Assembly (NCBI GenBank): GCA_028817895.1
Contig: JAPPOQ010000033.1
Coordinates: forward strand, 248,001 to 312,000
From: Ahrensia sp.
Lineage (GTDB): Bacteria > Pseudomonadota > Alphaproteobacteria > Rhizobiales > Rhizobiaceae
Reading direction: 5' to 3'
Length of the DNA stretch: 64,000 bases
This document shows positions 8,858 to 19,058 of the stretch, in pieces. The position numbers were made by a program, and so were the translations under genes. Below the pieces are notes generated by a model. It saw only the letters and a program-made list of their open reading frames with translations. It searched no databases and was not told where the DNA came from. How positions within the stretch are numbered: the stretch's first letter is position 1; every line of letters starts with the position of its first letter.

Positions 8858-9790
8858 TCATTCAGCGAGAAAGCGGTGAATGATCTGCGGAAGATTGGCA
8901 AGATGTAAAGCGGGCGTGTGGCCCTGGCCCTGCGCGATCTCAATGCTCAAATTTGGATGTGACGCCTGCATGCGCTCGGCAAGTTCAGGCGTCAGCAAGG
9001 CCGAATGCTCGCCGCGGATCAGCAGTGTCGGCATGGTGTTCAACAGTTTGAATTCACGCCAAAGTCTCGGTTGAGGGGCATCAAAATCCGAGGCATTGGA
9101 CAGGCGCACCAGGCGCTTGTCGATGGTTGGGGCAGGCTTTCCATCCTTATCGGTCCATCGAACGCTTGCCGCATGCTCCCAGTCTTTTTCTCCGAAGGCC
9201 GGGAACTGCTCGCCTTTCCGTTTTTTCAGCAGCGCGATGGCGTCATCCCAATTGGAAGGCGGTGTCTCGCGGTGATTGAGAGCCGTCTCGCGAGCGATCG
9301 CCACGGCATCGAACTCAGGAGCCGCATCGTTGAGAATGACACGCCGCGCCATGCCCGGTCGTTTGATCAGAGCGAGAAGCAGTACATAAATCGACCGACC
9401 AGTGACCAGAAAGTCGGCATGGTGCAGATTGCGCGCATCGCAATAGGCGACGAGATCGTCGGCATCATTTGTAACCGAGGTACCGGAAATCTTGGCATCT
9501 TGAGAGGCGCCACGGCCACGCAGGGATATCGCATGCAGCGCTGACGGATAGGGCGGATGCTCATACAGTGCCAGCGCGAAGCGATGCATGTCTTCGGCAC
9601 AACCGAGCTCATTTGAGAGGCAGACCAGAGCAGGCAACGCGCTGACCGGTCGTGATGACAGGCGATAGCGAAGCGAGGCGATGCGCGATCCGTCCTGGGC
9701 ACTCGTCAGGAGCGATTCACGGTCGATAGAAACATCGCCATGTGTAAATGTTCGCACGGTCTCGGCGTTCTCAGTTTTCGAAACGCTCAA
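8858..9790 (-). CDS. alpha/beta-fold hydrolase with atypical nucleophile elbow
   Basis: A 310-residue protein with alpha/beta hydrolase layout: strand VCLSNELG, an acid-loop LLIRGEHSALLTPE and the late GQGHTPAL carrying the presumed catalytic His. The nucleophile elbow reads TGRSIYV, so the Ser is present but the final Gly of GxSxG is Tyr, which is uncommon. It lies just downstream of the lytic transglycosylase on the same strand and upstream of the FAH gene (27 bases apart). Function is unknown; hydrolase or lyase members both fit. Confidence 0.72.
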   Translation of the reverse strand: MSVSKTENAETVRTFTHGDVSIDRESLLTSAQDGSRIASLRYRLSSRPVSALPALVCLSNELGCAEDMHRFALALYEHPPYPSALHAISLRGRGASQDAKISGTSVTNDADDLVAYCDARNLHHADFLVTGRSIYVLLLALIKRPGMARRVILNDAAPEFDAVAIARETALNHRETPPSNWDDAIALLKKRKGEQFPAFGEKDWEHAASVRWTDKDGKPAPTIDKRLVRLSNASDFDAPQPRLWREFKLLNTMPTLLIRGEHSALLTPELAERMQASHPNLSIEIAQGQGHTPALHLANLPQIIHRFLAE

Positions 9791-9832
9791 TGCGGCAAGC
9801 CTGCTTCAGTGGACGGGATGGCTGAACAGATA

Positions 9833-11860
9833 TCAACTTGTCCGCCCGGCACGCAAATCCTGTTCAATGGTGAGTTTCGCACCGTTCAGCCGGGCTTTGT
9901 AGACTTGATAGTTTTCCATAACCCGCATGACATAGTTGCGCGTTTCACCGAAGGGAATTTTCTCAATCCAGTCAACAACATCGTCAAGCGGACGACCGCG
10001 AGGATCACCATAGCGCTCGATCCATTCCGATGCGCGGCGCGGACCGGCATTGTATGCTGCAAAGGTCAGCACATAGGAGCCGCCGAAATTGTCAAGTTGC
10101 TGCGACAGAAACGCAGTGCCGAGACGCGCATTATAGCTTGCATCCTGCACCAGTCGCGAGCGGGAATATCCGATGCCGATGCTGCGGGCCGTGCGTTTTG
10201 CCGTTGCTGGCAGGAGTTGCAACAGACCAAGCGCATTGGCGGAAGAGCGGGCATCGACCTGAAACGCACTCTCCTGTCGGGCAATCGCATAGGCGAGGGC
10301 CAGTCCTGCTCCACCCGTCTTGGTGTTGCGCGGAATGGCACCGATCGGCCAAGCGAGCGTGTCGACTTCGAACCCCCGACGATGCGCGCGCTTGCCCACT
10401 TGCAGAGACAGGCGAAAGTCTCCTTGCCGCTCAGCCCGAGCCGCGAGGATGGCAAGTTCGCCCGCGCTGCCCATCTTGCGGGACAGGAAATCGTAGAAGG
10501 GCGCCGCCAGCCGGTCATGTCCGGCGCTTTCAAGCTTGTCGATGGCTTGAACCAGCTCATATTGCGGAAAGCGTGTTCGATCAGAGTTGCTGGGTTCGGC
10601 GCGGGATATGTCGATGCGGTCGTGCCCGATGCGGATTGCAGCCAACTGACCGTAGAAGGTCGTGTCCAGGGCTGCTGCCTTTGCAAATTCCGCACGAGCT
10701 GTCGGTTTGCGACCCGCTGCTTCATAGGCGCGACCCAGCCAGTAATAGCCGCGAGACCTGCTCAAAGGGCCTTCGGCTATCGTCAGAAGTTGCTTGAAAT
10801 GGGAAGCGGCCGTGTCAGGCGCCTTGAGTTTGCGCAAAGCGATCCAACCGGCAAGAAACTCGGCATCAATGCGGCGAACGGCTGAACGTGCCGTGTTTCG
10901 GCTTGCAAGGGCGTATGCCGTTTTCACCGATCCACCTTCAATGAGATCATTGACCACAATGCGCTGCTCGCGCCAAACGGCGTCGGCGGCAGCCGGGTCG
11001 ATCTTATTGAGGTCGATTTGCCTCAGGGTCCGGGCCGCTTTGGTGATTTGATCGCGCTGTCTTTCGAATTTTGCCTTTGAGACAAGAAAGTTGGCACTTC
11101 CTTTCTGAGACGCGGGAACGGCGGACAGGGCGGAAGCCGCATTGCGCGCCTTGCGTTCGACGACAGTTCGCGCGGCCACCAGCCGTGTCATGCCCGCCTT
11201 GCCAGCTATCCGGGCAGCACCGCGCAAACGCTTCTTCGACAGCAAAAACTCCACTCGGCTGCGATGGTCCGCACGCGTGAGGACGCCGCCAAACTCCGCC
11301 AGAATGCTGCGTTCCTGCGCGTTGGACAGCACATTTTCGCGCCAGACCGGCGCAATGGCAGCACGCGCTGCCGCCTTCTCTCCCGCTCTCAAATGTGCCT
11401 TGGCCAGCGCGATGGAGGCGTCCGTCGTTTTGGGAGCGGTCTTTGAAAACGATTTGCGCAACTGCGCATCATCCATGGTCCGCGCCAGAGCTCGCTCAAC
11501 ATTGAGCCGCATGCGCTCGGCGCTCGGCCAATGTGGCAGATCATTGGCGATGGCTGCCAGAATGCGTGGGTCGACACCGCGACCGTCAACCGCAATCGCC
11601 CATGCCATGAGTTTGCGCTCCAAAGTGCCGGGACGAAGGTTGCTTCGCGCCTTCAGTGCATCGGCCATCCGTCCGCGCTGCAAGGAATCCAGGCCGCGTT
11701 TCAGGGTGGCAGAGGCCGGGGCGATCACATGCGTGCCGTCGCTGCGCTGCGCGGCTTTCGCCGGGTCGGCGTTCAATCCCACAGCCGGCAATGCAAGGGT
11801 CGAAGCGCCGATCAACGCAGCAACAAGAATGCGACTTGAAACTTTTGAAGCAGGTTTCAT
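9833..11860 (-). CDS. soluble lytic murein transglycosylase
   Basis: Cleaves peptidoglycan glycan strands in the periplasm, forming 1,6-anhydroMurNAc ends. About 675 residues: a signal peptide (MKPASKVSSR then a hydrophobic run), a long alpha-superhelical Ala/Arg-rich region with TPR-like repeats (YWLGRAYEAAG), and a C-terminal SLT domain. The SLT domain has the catalytic Glu in RQESAF, then GLLQLLPATA and TFAAYNAGP. The start at 11860 is chosen because the signal peptide begins there. In-frame upstream starts (11920 and 11941) would add 20 or more residues and lack good ribosome binding sites. This is Slt70-like in layout. Confidence 0.9.
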   Translation of the reverse strand: MKPASKVSSRILVAALIGASTLALPAVGLNADPAKAAQRSDGTHVIAPASATLKRGLDSLQRGRMADALKARSNLRPGTLERKLMAWAIAVDGRGVDPRILAAIANDLPHWPSAERMRLNVERALARTMDDAQLRKSFSKTAPKTTDASIALAKAHLRAGEKAAARAAIAPVWRENVLSNAQERSILAEFGGVLTRADHRSRVEFLLSKKRLRGAARIAGKAGMTRLVAARTVVERKARNAASALSAVPASQKGSANFLVSKAKFERQRDQITKAARTLRQIDLNKIDPAAADAVWREQRIVVNDLIEGGSVKTAYALASRNTARSAVRRIDAEFLAGWIALRKLKAPDTAASHFKQLLTIAEGPLSRSRGYYWLGRAYEAAGRKPTARAEFAKAAALDTTFYGQLAAIRIGHDRIDISRAEPSNSDRTRFPQYELVQAIDKLESAGHDRLAAPFYDFLSRKMGSAGELAILAARAERQGDFRLSLQVGKRAHRRGFEVDTLAWPIGAIPRNTKTGGAGLALAYAIARQESAFQVDARSSANALGLLQLLPATAKRTARSIGIGYSRSRLVQDASYNARLGTAFLSQQLDNFGGSYVLTFAAYNAGPRRASEWIERYGDPRGRPLDDVVDWIEKIPFGETRNYVMRVMENYQVYKARLNGAKLTIEQDLRAGRTS

Positions 11861-12103
11861 CAAATGGTCCGCAACGCCGCTTCGCGGGTCGGAAGCGGCA
11901 GGATTTTGAGCTGTTGGCATAAGCCCGACACCATGCTCCAAACAGGTTTAAGCCGCGTTAACGAAAGGTTACCCGCGGCACTCATATGCAACGCTTCTCG
12001 CTTGCCGGGCCGTTGCCGCCAAACTATGTTCACACCACATAATGTCTCGTCACTCTGGCGACGAATTGCGTTCGCCTCGTGACGATCTTCCGGGAGAGTT
12101 TCA

Positions 12104-12997
12104 GTGACCCTTGATCGATTTCGCGGCTCCTTTGTCGCGCTGGTGACACCTTTTGCCGAAGACGGATCGGTTGATGAGAAGAAGTTTGCCGACTTGGTGG
12201 AATGGCAGATCGCGCAGGGTACGCATGGTCTTGTGCCGGTTGGCACAACCGGTGAGTCACCGACACTGACCCATGAAGAGCATAAGCGAGTTGTTGAAGT
12301 TTGCGTCGAAACAGCGGCCGGTCGTGTGCCGGTTATGGCCGGCGCCGGTTCAAACAACACTGCCGAAGCGGTCGATTTTGCCGAACATGCAAAGACTGCC
12401 GGTGCGGACAGTATTCTTGTGGTCACGCCATACTACAACAAGCCGAGCCAAAGGGGGCTGAAGGCTCACTTCTCTTCAATTGCTGAAGCGTGCGACCTGC
12501 CGATGTTCATTTACAACATCCCACCGCGGTCCATCATCGACATGACCCCGCAAACCATGGGCGAGCTTGTTCAGGCGCACGCCTCAATCGTGGGTGTGAA
12601 GGATGCGACTGCCGACGTTACAAGGGTCTCCAAACAGCGCGTGACTTGCGGCACCGACTTTGTTCAGTTCTCCGGGGAAGACGCGTCAGCCCTTGGTTTC
12701 AACGCACATGGTGGAGTGGGGTGCATTTCGGTCACTGCCAATGTCGCACCCGCTTTGTGTGCCGAATTTCAGACCGCAATGCTTGAAGGTGACTGGACCG
12801 GCGCGCTTTCCCTGCAAGACCGGTTGCTGCCGCTGCATATCGCCATGTTTGCCGAACCAAGCCCGGGCGGGGCAAAATATGGCTTGAGCCTGCTTGGCAA
12901 GGTCGACAATCGGCTTCGCTCTCCGATGATGCCGATTGATGCCACCACGCAAGACCAAGTGCGCGATGCGATGATCCATGCGGGATTGCTGAACTAG
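12104..12997 (+). CDS. dapA: 4-hydroxy-tetrahydrodipicolinate synthase
   Basis: Condenses pyruvate with aspartate semialdehyde, the first committed step to lysine and meso-diaminopimelate. In this 297-residue TIM barrel the GTTGE motif lies at about residues 47-51, the catalytic Tyr is Y137 in YNIPPR, and the Schiff-base Lys is K166 in VGVKDAT. The GTG start at 12104 follows GGGAGAG; the protein then begins [17 protein letters not shown] as in relatives. The stop TAG overlaps the GTG of smpB by one base, giving a dapA-smpB unit. Confidence 0.96.
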   Translation: MTLDRFRGSFVALVTPFAEDGSVDEKKFADLVEWQIAQGTHGLVPVGTTGESPTLTHEEHKRVVEVCVETAAGRVPVMAGAGSNNTAEAVDFAEHAKTAGADSILVVTPYYNKPSQRGLKAHFSSIAEACDLPMFIYNIPPRSIIDMTPQTMGELVQAHASIVGVKDATADVTRVSKQRVTCGTDFVQFSGEDASALGFNAHGGVGCISVTANVAPALCAEFQTAMLEGDWTGALSLQDRLLPLHIAMFAEPSPGGAKYGLSLLGKVDNRLRSPMMPIDATTQDQVRDAMIHAGLLN

Positions 12998-13482
12998 TGG
13001 CACCGAAACCGAAGGCCAAAGCCGGAGACAACGGGAAGACGATCGCGGAAAACCGCAAAGCGCGCTACAATTTCGCGATCGAGGACGACTTCGAGGCGGG
13101 TATCGTGCTGCATGGTACCGAAGTGAAAGCGCTTCGCACCGGAAAGGCCAATATTGCCGAAAGCTATGTAAGCTATGAGGATGGGGAGTTGTGGCTGATC
13201 AACGGACACATTCCGGAATATCTTCAAGGCAACCGCTTCAACCACGAGCCCCGGCGTCGCCGCAAGTTGCTGATGAGCAAGCGTGAGATTTCGCGACTTT
13301 CGCAGGCTGTCGCGCGTGATGGCATGACGTTGGTTCCGCTGCGGCTCTATTTCAACGGTCGCGGTTTGGCGAAGCTGAAAATCGCGCTCGCCAAGGGCAA
13401 GAAGGTGCATGACAAGCGCCAGAGCGAGCGCAAGAGAGACTGGCAGCGCGAAAAGGGCAGATTGCTGCGCGAGAAGGGTTAG
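12997..13482 (+). CDS. smpB: SsrA-binding protein (trans-translation)
   Basis: Binds tmRNA and delivers it to stalled ribosomes. 161 residues with the OB-fold core: [29 protein letters not shown], the INGHIPEY segment, and a very basic C-terminal tail ([18 protein letters not shown]) that reads the empty mRNA channel. Start is GTG at 12997, overlapping the dapA stop. The 3' end overlaps the convergent acpS by four bases. No ssrA gene was seen in this window. Confidence 0.96.
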   Translation: MAPKPKAKAGDNGKTIAENRKARYNFAIEDDFEAGIVLHGTEVKALRTGKANIAESYVSYEDGELWLINGHIPEYLQGNRFNHEPRRRRKLLMSKREISRLSQAVARDGMTLVPLRLYFNGRGLAKLKIALAKGKKVHDKRQSERKRDWQREKGRLLREKG

Positions 13483-13886
13483 CCAGAATTGCTCGGCAGC
13501 GCCTCGATGATCACAAAGGCTTGTGCGAGCGGAAAATCGTCCGTGATCGTTAGATGAATCGATGGATGCATGTCTTGTGGTATCATGCTGATGAGATGAG
13601 TTTTTGCGCCGCCCGTCAGTTCCATGGTCGGCTTCCCGCTTCTTAGGTTCACGACACCCATATCCCGCCAAAACACACCGCGTGACAGACCGGTGCCCAG
13701 CGCTTTTGAGCAGGCTTCCTTGGCTGCAAAGCGCTTCGCATAGGAAGCCGCACGTTCCTTGCGACGATCGGATTTCGTGCGTTCGATCTCGGTGAAAATG
13801 CGGTGCGTGAAACGATCGCCGAACCGATCCAGTGATTTTTCGATGCGTCTAATGTCGATGAGATCGCTGCCGAGGCCGATGATCAT
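13479..13886 (-). CDS. acpS: holo-[acyl-carrier-protein] synthase
   Basis: Transfers the 4'-phosphopantetheine arm from CoA to acyl carrier protein. 135 residues with both AcpS motifs: [12 protein letters not shown] at the N-terminus (metal-binding Asp) and [16 protein letters not shown] (catalytic/metal Glu). It overlaps the upstream DUF2062 gene by four bases (ATGA), consistent with one minus-strand unit running from rsh. In many rhizobia acpS directly precedes lepB as I remember it; here lepB is about 5 kb away on the other strand. Confidence 0.94.
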   Translation of the reverse strand: MIIGLGSDLIDIRRIEKSLDRFGDRFTHRIFTEIERTKSDRRKERAASYAKRFAAKEACSKALGTGLSRGVFWRDMGVVNLRSGKPTMELTGGAKTHLISMIPQDMHPSIHLTITDDFPLAQAFVIIEALPSNSG

Positions 13887-14548
13887 TGAGCCGCATCCGC
13901 CTGTGCGCCCGTTCCAGCCTTCTTGCGTTCGGCTAGACTGGACTTTGCGCGGTCGCGAAGCTGCGCCGCTTTGCGCATGAGCTTGTTGCGGCGGCTTTCA
14001 CGAAACATAAGCGCGCCACGCCGTGTGATGAAATAGAGAGGGACTGCCACCAGAGGGCCAAGCAGCATGCCGCCCACAAGCATCGGATACAGCACCGGGT
14101 ACCAGACGGCAGACAGGGCCGCAGATGCGCCTGCCCAGTCAGCCTGCCATATCGACGAGAAAATTCCCGCAGAGGCCGTCGCTATCGGCGGTGCATCAAG
14201 ATGCACGGTTTCGCTTTGCAGCACCCAGTGGCCCGTCTTGTATGTCGCGGTCCAGATCAACGGAAAGGTGAGTGGGTTCCCAACGAAAGTGCCGAGAGCT
14301 GACGCGATTAGATTGCCTCGAAGCATCCAGGCGAGCAGTGCTGCGAGCAGGAAATGGAGGCCCATGAACGGGGTGAAGGACGTGAACGCCCCGGCGGCAA
14401 CACCCGCTGCCACGGCGTGTGGCGTCGCCGTAATACGCAGGATCCGTTTCGTGACATATTGACTCGAGCGAAGCCAAGACCGGCGCGGCCACAGCCAAAC
14501 GCGAAACTTCTCCAGCAGGGTTGGCGGCGTTCGCCGTTTCATCAACAT
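13883..14548 (-). CDS. DUF2062 membrane protein
   Basis: A 221-residue protein with several hydrophobic helices ([41 protein letters not shown], and a C-terminal pair around [18 protein letters not shown]). It has the small-residue-rich [10 protein letters not shown] motif typical of DUF2062 proteins. A basic cytoplasmic tail follows. Function is not known. In Hyphomicrobiales it commonly sits between rsh and acpS, which is the case here, and it overlaps acpS by four bases. Confidence 0.8.
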   Translation of the reverse strand: MLMKRRTPPTLLEKFRVWLWPRRSWLRSSQYVTKRILRITATPHAVAAGVAAGAFTSFTPFMGLHFLLAALLAWMLRGNLIASALGTFVGNPLTFPLIWTATYKTGHWVLQSETVHLDAPPIATASAGIFSSIWQADWAGASAALSAVWYPVLYPMLVGGMLLGPLVAVPLYFITRRGALMFRESRRNKLMRKAAQLRDRAKSSLAERKKAGTGAQADAAQ

Positions 14549-14694
14549 ACGCGTAACACACTGTTCATGCGGGGTGCTGCGCCTGACGCCTGTGTTTTGG
14601 CTTCGCCCCGCAGATAGGTGATTCTACAGGCTCTGTCTTAACATGACGTTTGTGGCAGCAACGCCGCATCGCGAAGTTCGGCGAAAAATCACAG

Positions 14695-16959
14695 CTATTT
14701 GAAGATGCGTTCGACCCGGCTGACGACCGACAGGCGGCGCACTTCACGCACGATGCGGTTCAGATGGGTGACGTCCCAAACCTCCAGCCCCAGAACCATT
14801 TTTGTGAGACCGGAACTGGGGGCCTCAAGAAACAGGTTCGCGATGTTGGCATCGGAGCGGCCAATCACATCGGTGATCTCTGCCAGCGTGCCCGGAGCGT
14901 TGACAGCGGAAATTTCAATGCGGGCAGCGAAGCGCTCAGGATTTTCATCGTCAATGTCCCAACTGACATCGAGCCATTCCTCTGCCGTGTCTTCATACTG
15001 CGTAAGCGCATCCGCCTGTATCGGGTAAACCGTAACCCCTTCGCCAGGCGACAATATTCCCACGATCCGATCGCCGGGCACGGCACCGCTTTTAGGGTCA
15101 ATCTTGACCGGCATATCGCCATGCTCACCGCGGATTGGGATGGAAGCTGCGAATTCGCGCGTTGCTTCGGCATATTTTTCGCGCCGCCTGCCGGGCAGGC
15201 GAAACATCACATTGGCCACACCGGACAAGTTGAACCAGCCTTCGCTTTGTGGAGGCTTTTGGCGCTTGCCGCGTTCCTTGCGATAGTCCGGGAACACCGC
15301 CTTCAAAACATCTTCCGCCGGAAGCTCGCCGCGGCCAACGGCGGCCAGAACATCGGATTCAGAGCGTCTTGCGAGGCGACCCAAAATGGGTCCGAGCATG
15401 TCAATGTCGAACTTATGCTGGGAGCGGCGGAAGGTGGCGGCCAGAATTTTCTCGCCAATGCCCGCATAGGTCCTTTCGCGCGCCTCGCGTGTGGCCTTTC
15501 GAATGCCGGCTTTCGCTTTGCCGGTGGCCACGACATGTTCCCAACTCGCTGGGGGCACGGCATTGTTAGCGCGTATTATGTGCACCTCATCGCCATTCTT
15601 GAGGCGCGTCACAACCGGCTCGGCATGGCCGTTTATCCGGCACCCCACGCAGGAGTTTCCAATGTCGGTGTGCACCGCATAAGCGAAGTCGATGGCGGTT
15701 GCGTCCTGCGGCAACGCGATCAAACGACCTTTGGGAGTGAAGCAGAACACCTGATCGAAAAACAGTTCCAACCGTGCCTGCTCCAGCATCTCATCCGGGT
15801 GGTCGCCATGCGCCAGCGTTTCCACCGTTTGGCGGAGCCAAGCATAGGATCGGCTTTCACTGCGCAGTCGCGAAAGACCGTCGCCCTCCGCGGGTTCGCT
15901 GAACAATGCGCCGGGGGCAGCGTAGATGCCGTCCTTGTAAAGGGCGTGCGCAGCGATGCCCTGTTCGGCAATATCGTTCATTTCATGTGTTCGGATTTGC
16001 ATCTCCACGCGCTGGTGAGACGGTCCGACAACGGTCGTGTGCAGCGAGCGATAATCGTTCTGCTTTGGGGTGGAGATGTAATCCTTGTAGCGGCCCGGAA
16101 CGGCGCGCCATCTGGTATGGGCCACACCCAGCGCTTGATAGCATTCCTCAACCGTGTCCACGATGACACGAAAGCCGATCAGGTCAGACAGCTGCTCGAA
16201 GCTGACGCTGTTGCGCTCCATTTTGCGAAACACGGAGTAGGGGCGTTTGTTGCGGCTCTTGACCACAGCTTCGATGTTGGCCGCCGCAAGATTGTCGACC
16301 AGGGTCTTCTCGATCTCGCGAATGACCGCACCACTGGCTTCGCGCAACGCGTTGAGTTTTTCATAGACGAGGGAATAGCCCTCTGGATGCAGCGTCTGGA
16401 AAGCGCGCTCTTCCAGCTCGTCGCGCATGTCCTGCATGCCCATGCGGCCCGCGAGCGGAGCGTAAATGTCCATCGTCTCCTGAGCGATGCGCATTCGTCG
16501 TTCTTCGGACACATGATTAAGCGTGCGCATATTGTGCAGCCGGTCTGCGAGCTTGACGAGCAGCACGCGCACATCATCGGCCACAGCGAGAAGCAGACGA
16601 CGCAGATTTTCGCCTTGTCGGGTCTTCTTTGAAACCAGATCGATGCGCTTGAGTTTCGTCAGCCCATCGACAAGCCGACCGATCTCTTGTCCGAACAGAC
16701 CATCGATTTCCTTGCGCGTGGAATCGGTGTCTTCAATCGTGTCGTGCAACAGCGCGGCGACAACGCTATCGGGATCGAGCTTCAGGTCCGTGACAATCGC
16801 CGCAACTTCAAGCGGATGGCTAAAATAGGGATCGCCCGAGGCTCTGGTTTGATTGCGATGCTGGTGCATCGCGTAAACATAGGCGCGGTTGAGGGTGTCT
16901 TCGTCGAAAGACGGGTTGTAGCTGGCAACGCGCTCGATCAATTCGGTTTGGCGCATCAT
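14695..16959 (-). CDS. rsh: bifunctional (p)ppGpp synthetase/hydrolase
   Basis: Makes and degrades the stringent-response alarmone. About 754 residues. The HD hydrolase domain comes first (SHPLEVAAI, HDTIEDTDST, around residues 40-90). Next are the synthetase domain (IGFRVIVDTVEECYQALG), a TGS domain (FTPKGRLIALPQDATAIDFAYAVHTDIG) and a C-terminal ACT domain (VNAPGTLAEITDVIGRSDANI). Both catalytic halves look intact. I chose the ATG at 16959 (MMRQTEL...), which matches the start I recall in rhizobial Rsh proteins; an in-frame TTG lies six codons earlier. It follows rpoZ on the same strand after a strong hairpin. Confidence 0.94.
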   Translation of the reverse strand: MMRQTELIERVASYNPSFDEDTLNRAYVYAMHQHRNQTRASGDPYFSHPLEVAAIVTDLKLDPDSVVAALLHDTIEDTDSTRKEIDGLFGQEIGRLVDGLTKLKRIDLVSKKTRQGENLRRLLLAVADDVRVLLVKLADRLHNMRTLNHVSEERRMRIAQETMDIYAPLAGRMGMQDMRDELEERAFQTLHPEGYSLVYEKLNALREASGAVIREIEKTLVDNLAAANIEAVVKSRNKRPYSVFRKMERNSVSFEQLSDLIGFRVIVDTVEECYQALGVAHTRWRAVPGRYKDYISTPKQNDYRSLHTTVVGPSHQRVEMQIRTHEMNDIAEQGIAAHALYKDGIYAAPGALFSEPAEGDGLSRLRSESRSYAWLRQTVETLAHGDHPDEMLEQARLELFFDQVFCFTPKGRLIALPQDATAIDFAYAVHTDIGNSCVGCRINGHAEPVVTRLKNGDEVHIIRANNAVPPASWEHVVATGKAKAGIRKATREARERTYAGIGEKILAATFRRSQHKFDIDMLGPILGRLARRSESDVLAAVGRGELPAEDVLKAVFPDYRKERGKRQKPPQSEGWFNLSGVANVMFRLPGRRREKYAEATREFAASIPIRGEHGDMPVKIDPKSGAVPGDRIVGILSPGEGVTVYPIQADALTQYEDTAEEWLDVSWDIDDENPERFAARIEISAVNAPGTLAEITDVIGRSDANIANLFLEAPSSGLTKMVLGLEVWDVTHLNRIVREVRRLSVVSRVERIFK

Positions 16960-17080
16960 TCTCGTTGTGTTGGTCAACTCGTCTGCACCAACTTGGCTCG
17001 TTCCTTACCGAGATAATGGGGCGAGGCCGATGAACCAACAAGGGGTGCAAGACGCAAGATTTGTCGTCATATTTGCACCA

Positions 17081-17118
17081 GAAACAAGAAGACCGCCGGA
17101 ACCTGCCTCCCGGCGGTC
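17081..17118 (-). terminator. rho-independent terminator after rpoZ
   Basis: A nine-base stem (GACCGCCGG paired with CCGGCGGTC, 17091-17118) with a ten-base loop. Read on the minus strand it is followed by a T-rich run (17081-17090, TTCTTGTTTC). It lies 30 bases after the rpoZ stop and before rsh, so rsh probably has its own promoter or depends on readthrough. Confidence 0.75.
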
Positions 17119-17147
17119 AAACTGGAATTCACTCTGGTCTGACCATG

Positions 17148-17561
17148 CTAGAACTCATCGTTGCGCTCCGGCGGCACGAGGCCCTGGATACCGGCCAACA
17201 ACTCGTCTTCAGACAGTGAATCGAAGGTAATCTGCGGTGCTTCTTCAGTTTCAGTCGGCTGTTCCGCCGTGGCATCGCCTGCAACGATGGTTTCGGTCTC
17301 CGCCATTTCCATTTCGTCTTCAGGCTCGTCCACTTCGACATGCTTCTGGAGCGAGTGGATCAGATCTTCCTTCAGATCGCCGGGTGACAGCTGTTCGTCG
17401 GCAATTTCGCGCAATGCAACGACCGGATTCTTGTCGTTGTCGCGATCAACAGAAATAGCCGAACCAGCGGAAATCTGGCGCGAGCGGTGGCTGGACAGCA
17501 GGACCAACTCAAAGCGGTTAGGAACCTTGTCGATGCAGTCTTCAACGGTCACGCGAGCCAT
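17148..17561 (-). CDS. rpoZ: DNA-directed RNA polymerase subunit omega
   Basis: Small subunit that aids assembly of RNA polymerase and mediates ppGpp effects. 137 residues beginning [28 protein letters not shown], the conserved omega core, then an acidic C-terminal extension (Glu/Asp-rich, residues ~85-137) of the alphaproteobacterial type. The start at 17561 has AAGGAG upstream; the much longer open frame to 17846 is not used. It is followed by a terminator-like hairpin and then rsh, a functionally sensible neighbour. Confidence 0.94.
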   Translation of the reverse strand: MARVTVEDCIDKVPNRFELVLLSSHRSRQISAGSAISVDRDNDKNPVVALREIADEQLSPGDLKEDLIHSLQKHVEVDEPEDEMEMAETETIVAGDATAEQPTETEEAPQITFDSLSEDELLAGIQGLVPPERNDEF

Positions 17562-17796
17562 GCGGCGCTCCTTGGCAGGTGTCGAATATCGGGAATTGCA
17601 CCGCTGATAGACACAAATAGCGGCGCTTTCAAGGACAATCGCACCCCGCAACGAGCGATCGAACAAAGACTTGTCCACTGCCTCGATCGGTCGCAGCGAA
17701 TTAATGCCGCGCATTGGCGTCACTGATGTTATCATAAGTGACAGCAGTGTTGGTCCGATATGGGCCGCTTCTCGATTTTTATGTAGGAATTTGACA

Positions 17797-18378
17797 ATGC
17801 ATTTTGACGAGCGAGAGAGAATTATTGTTCTGATCGATGGAGCCAACCTTTATGCCGCTTCACGCGCGCTTGGTTTTGACATCGATTATCGCCAAATGCT
17901 CAACGTGTTCAGAGAAAAAGGATATCTGCTGAGAGCCTATTACTACACGGCTCTGATTGAAGATCAGGAATATTCTTCCATCCGCCCGTTGATAGACTGG
18001 CTCGATTACAATGGATACACTGTGATCACCAAGCCTGCCAAGGAATATACCGATTCCGCGGGTCGGCGGAAGGTGAAAGGCAATATGGATATGGAGTTGG
18101 CAATCGATGCCATGGAGTTGGCGGACAACGCCAATCACTTCGTCCTATTCTCCGGAGATGGTGATTTTCGTCGCCTGGTCGAAGCACTGCAAAAGAAGGG
18201 CAAGAAAGTCACGGTGGTGTCAACAACGGAGAGCCAGCCTCCCATGATCGCCGACGAGCTACGACGTCAGGCCGATCATTTTGTCGATCTGGCATCTCTG
18301 GAAAAAGTCATAGGCAGAGCACAGTCCGAGCGTCCGCCGCGTGATCGATACGAGGATGACGAGGACTACGACGATTGA
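17797..18378 (+). CDS. NYN-domain (LabA/DUF88, PIN-like) protein
   Basis: A 193-residue NYN domain protein, a PIN-like fold that often acts as a metal-dependent ribonuclease. The acidic active-site residues are visible in VLIDGANLY, in [13 protein letters not shown] and in LFSGDGDF. A variable Asp/Glu-rich tail ([10 protein letters not shown]) ends the protein. The ATG at 17797 follows AGGA; longer in-frame starts overlap the rpoZ promoter region. It is divergent from rpoZ and overlaps the UDG gene start by one base. RNA processing is a guess from the family. Confidence 0.85.
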   Translation: MHFDERERIIVLIDGANLYAASRALGFDIDYRQMLNVFREKGYLLRAYYYTALIEDQEYSSIRPLIDWLDYNGYTVITKPAKEYTDSAGRRKVKGNMDMELAIDAMELADNANHFVLFSGDGDFRRLVEALQKKGKKVTVVSTTESQPPMIADELRRQADHFVDLASLEKVIGRAQSERPPRDRYEDDEDYDD

Positions 18379-19058
18379 TGAGCGGGACGTTTGGCGGTAC
18401 ACAAGCCACCGACCCGGATCGCGATTGCCCGCTTTGTCCGCGTCTGGTTGACTTTCGGTACCATCACCGCGAGGAAAATCCGATCTTCTTCAACGCACCG
18501 GTGCCTTCGTGGCACCCAAGTGAGGCGCATGGTGGCCTCGCGGCGTCCCGGCTTCTCATCGTTGGTCTTGCCCCCGGTCTCAGAGGCGCCAATCGCACCG
18601 GTCGACCATTCACGGGTGACTGGGCGGGCGACCTCCTCTACGCCACTTTGGTCAAATTTGGCTTGGCGGAAGGCCGCTATGGAGCGGATCCAGCGGACAG
18701 TCTGAAACTGGTAGATTGCTCCATCACCAATGCCGTTCGATGTGTGCCGCCTCAAAACAAGCCGCTTGGAGCCGAGATCAATGCGTGTCGTCCGTTCCTG
18801 CTCAATACGATTGAGGCTCTGCCAAGCCTTCGTGCCATCGTAACGCTGGGCAAGATTGCTCATGACAGCACGGCCAGAACCTTGGGTGTGCGGGTCGCCG
18901 CCGTCCCATTCGGCCATGCCAGGCAACAGGAAATGGCGGGCCTTCAGGTTTTTTCCAGCTACCACTGCTCCCGCTACAACACGAACACCAATCGCCTGAC
19001 CCCGCAGATGTTCGAGGATGTATTTGCCGCTGTTCGAACCTATCTGGGGTCGCAGTAA
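18378..19058 (+). CDS. uracil-DNA glycosylase family 5 (UDGb-like)
   Basis: Removes uracil and other deaminated bases from DNA. About 226 residues with the family 5 motif A GLAPGLRGANRTGRPFTGD and the Fe-S cluster cysteines beginning CPLCPR, with further Cys in NAVRCVPP and NACRPF. The C-terminal motif (SSYHCSRYNTNTNRLT) matches the SxHxSxxNxxxG-like region. The ATG at 18378 shares its first base with the upstream stop (TGATG), so it is co-translated with the NYN gene. Confidence 0.88.
   Translation: MSGTFGGTQATDPDRDCPLCPRLVDFRYHHREENPIFFNAPVPSWHPSEAHGGLAASRLLIVGLAPGLRGANRTGRPFTGDWAGDLLYATLVKFGLAEGRYGADPADSLKLVDCSITNAVRCVPPQNKPLGAEINACRPFLLNTIEALPSLRAIVTLGKIAHDSTARTLGVRVAAVPFGHARQQEMAGLQVFSSYHCSRYNTNTNRLTPQMFEDVFAAVRTYLGSQ

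Noticed and set aside
9740..10885. 381-codon plus-strand frame
   Set aside because: Antisense to the lytic transglycosylase, whose signal peptide and SLT motifs are clear.
14650..16632. 660-codon open frame on the plus strand
   Set aside because: It lies antisense to rsh. The translation lacks any domain and is rich in residues expected from high-GC antisense frames, whereas rsh motifs are all intact.
17562..17846. A longer N-terminus for rpoZ
   Set aside because: The extra 95 codons have no omega similarity and cover the divergent promoter region; AAGGAG before the ATG at 17561 fixes the start.
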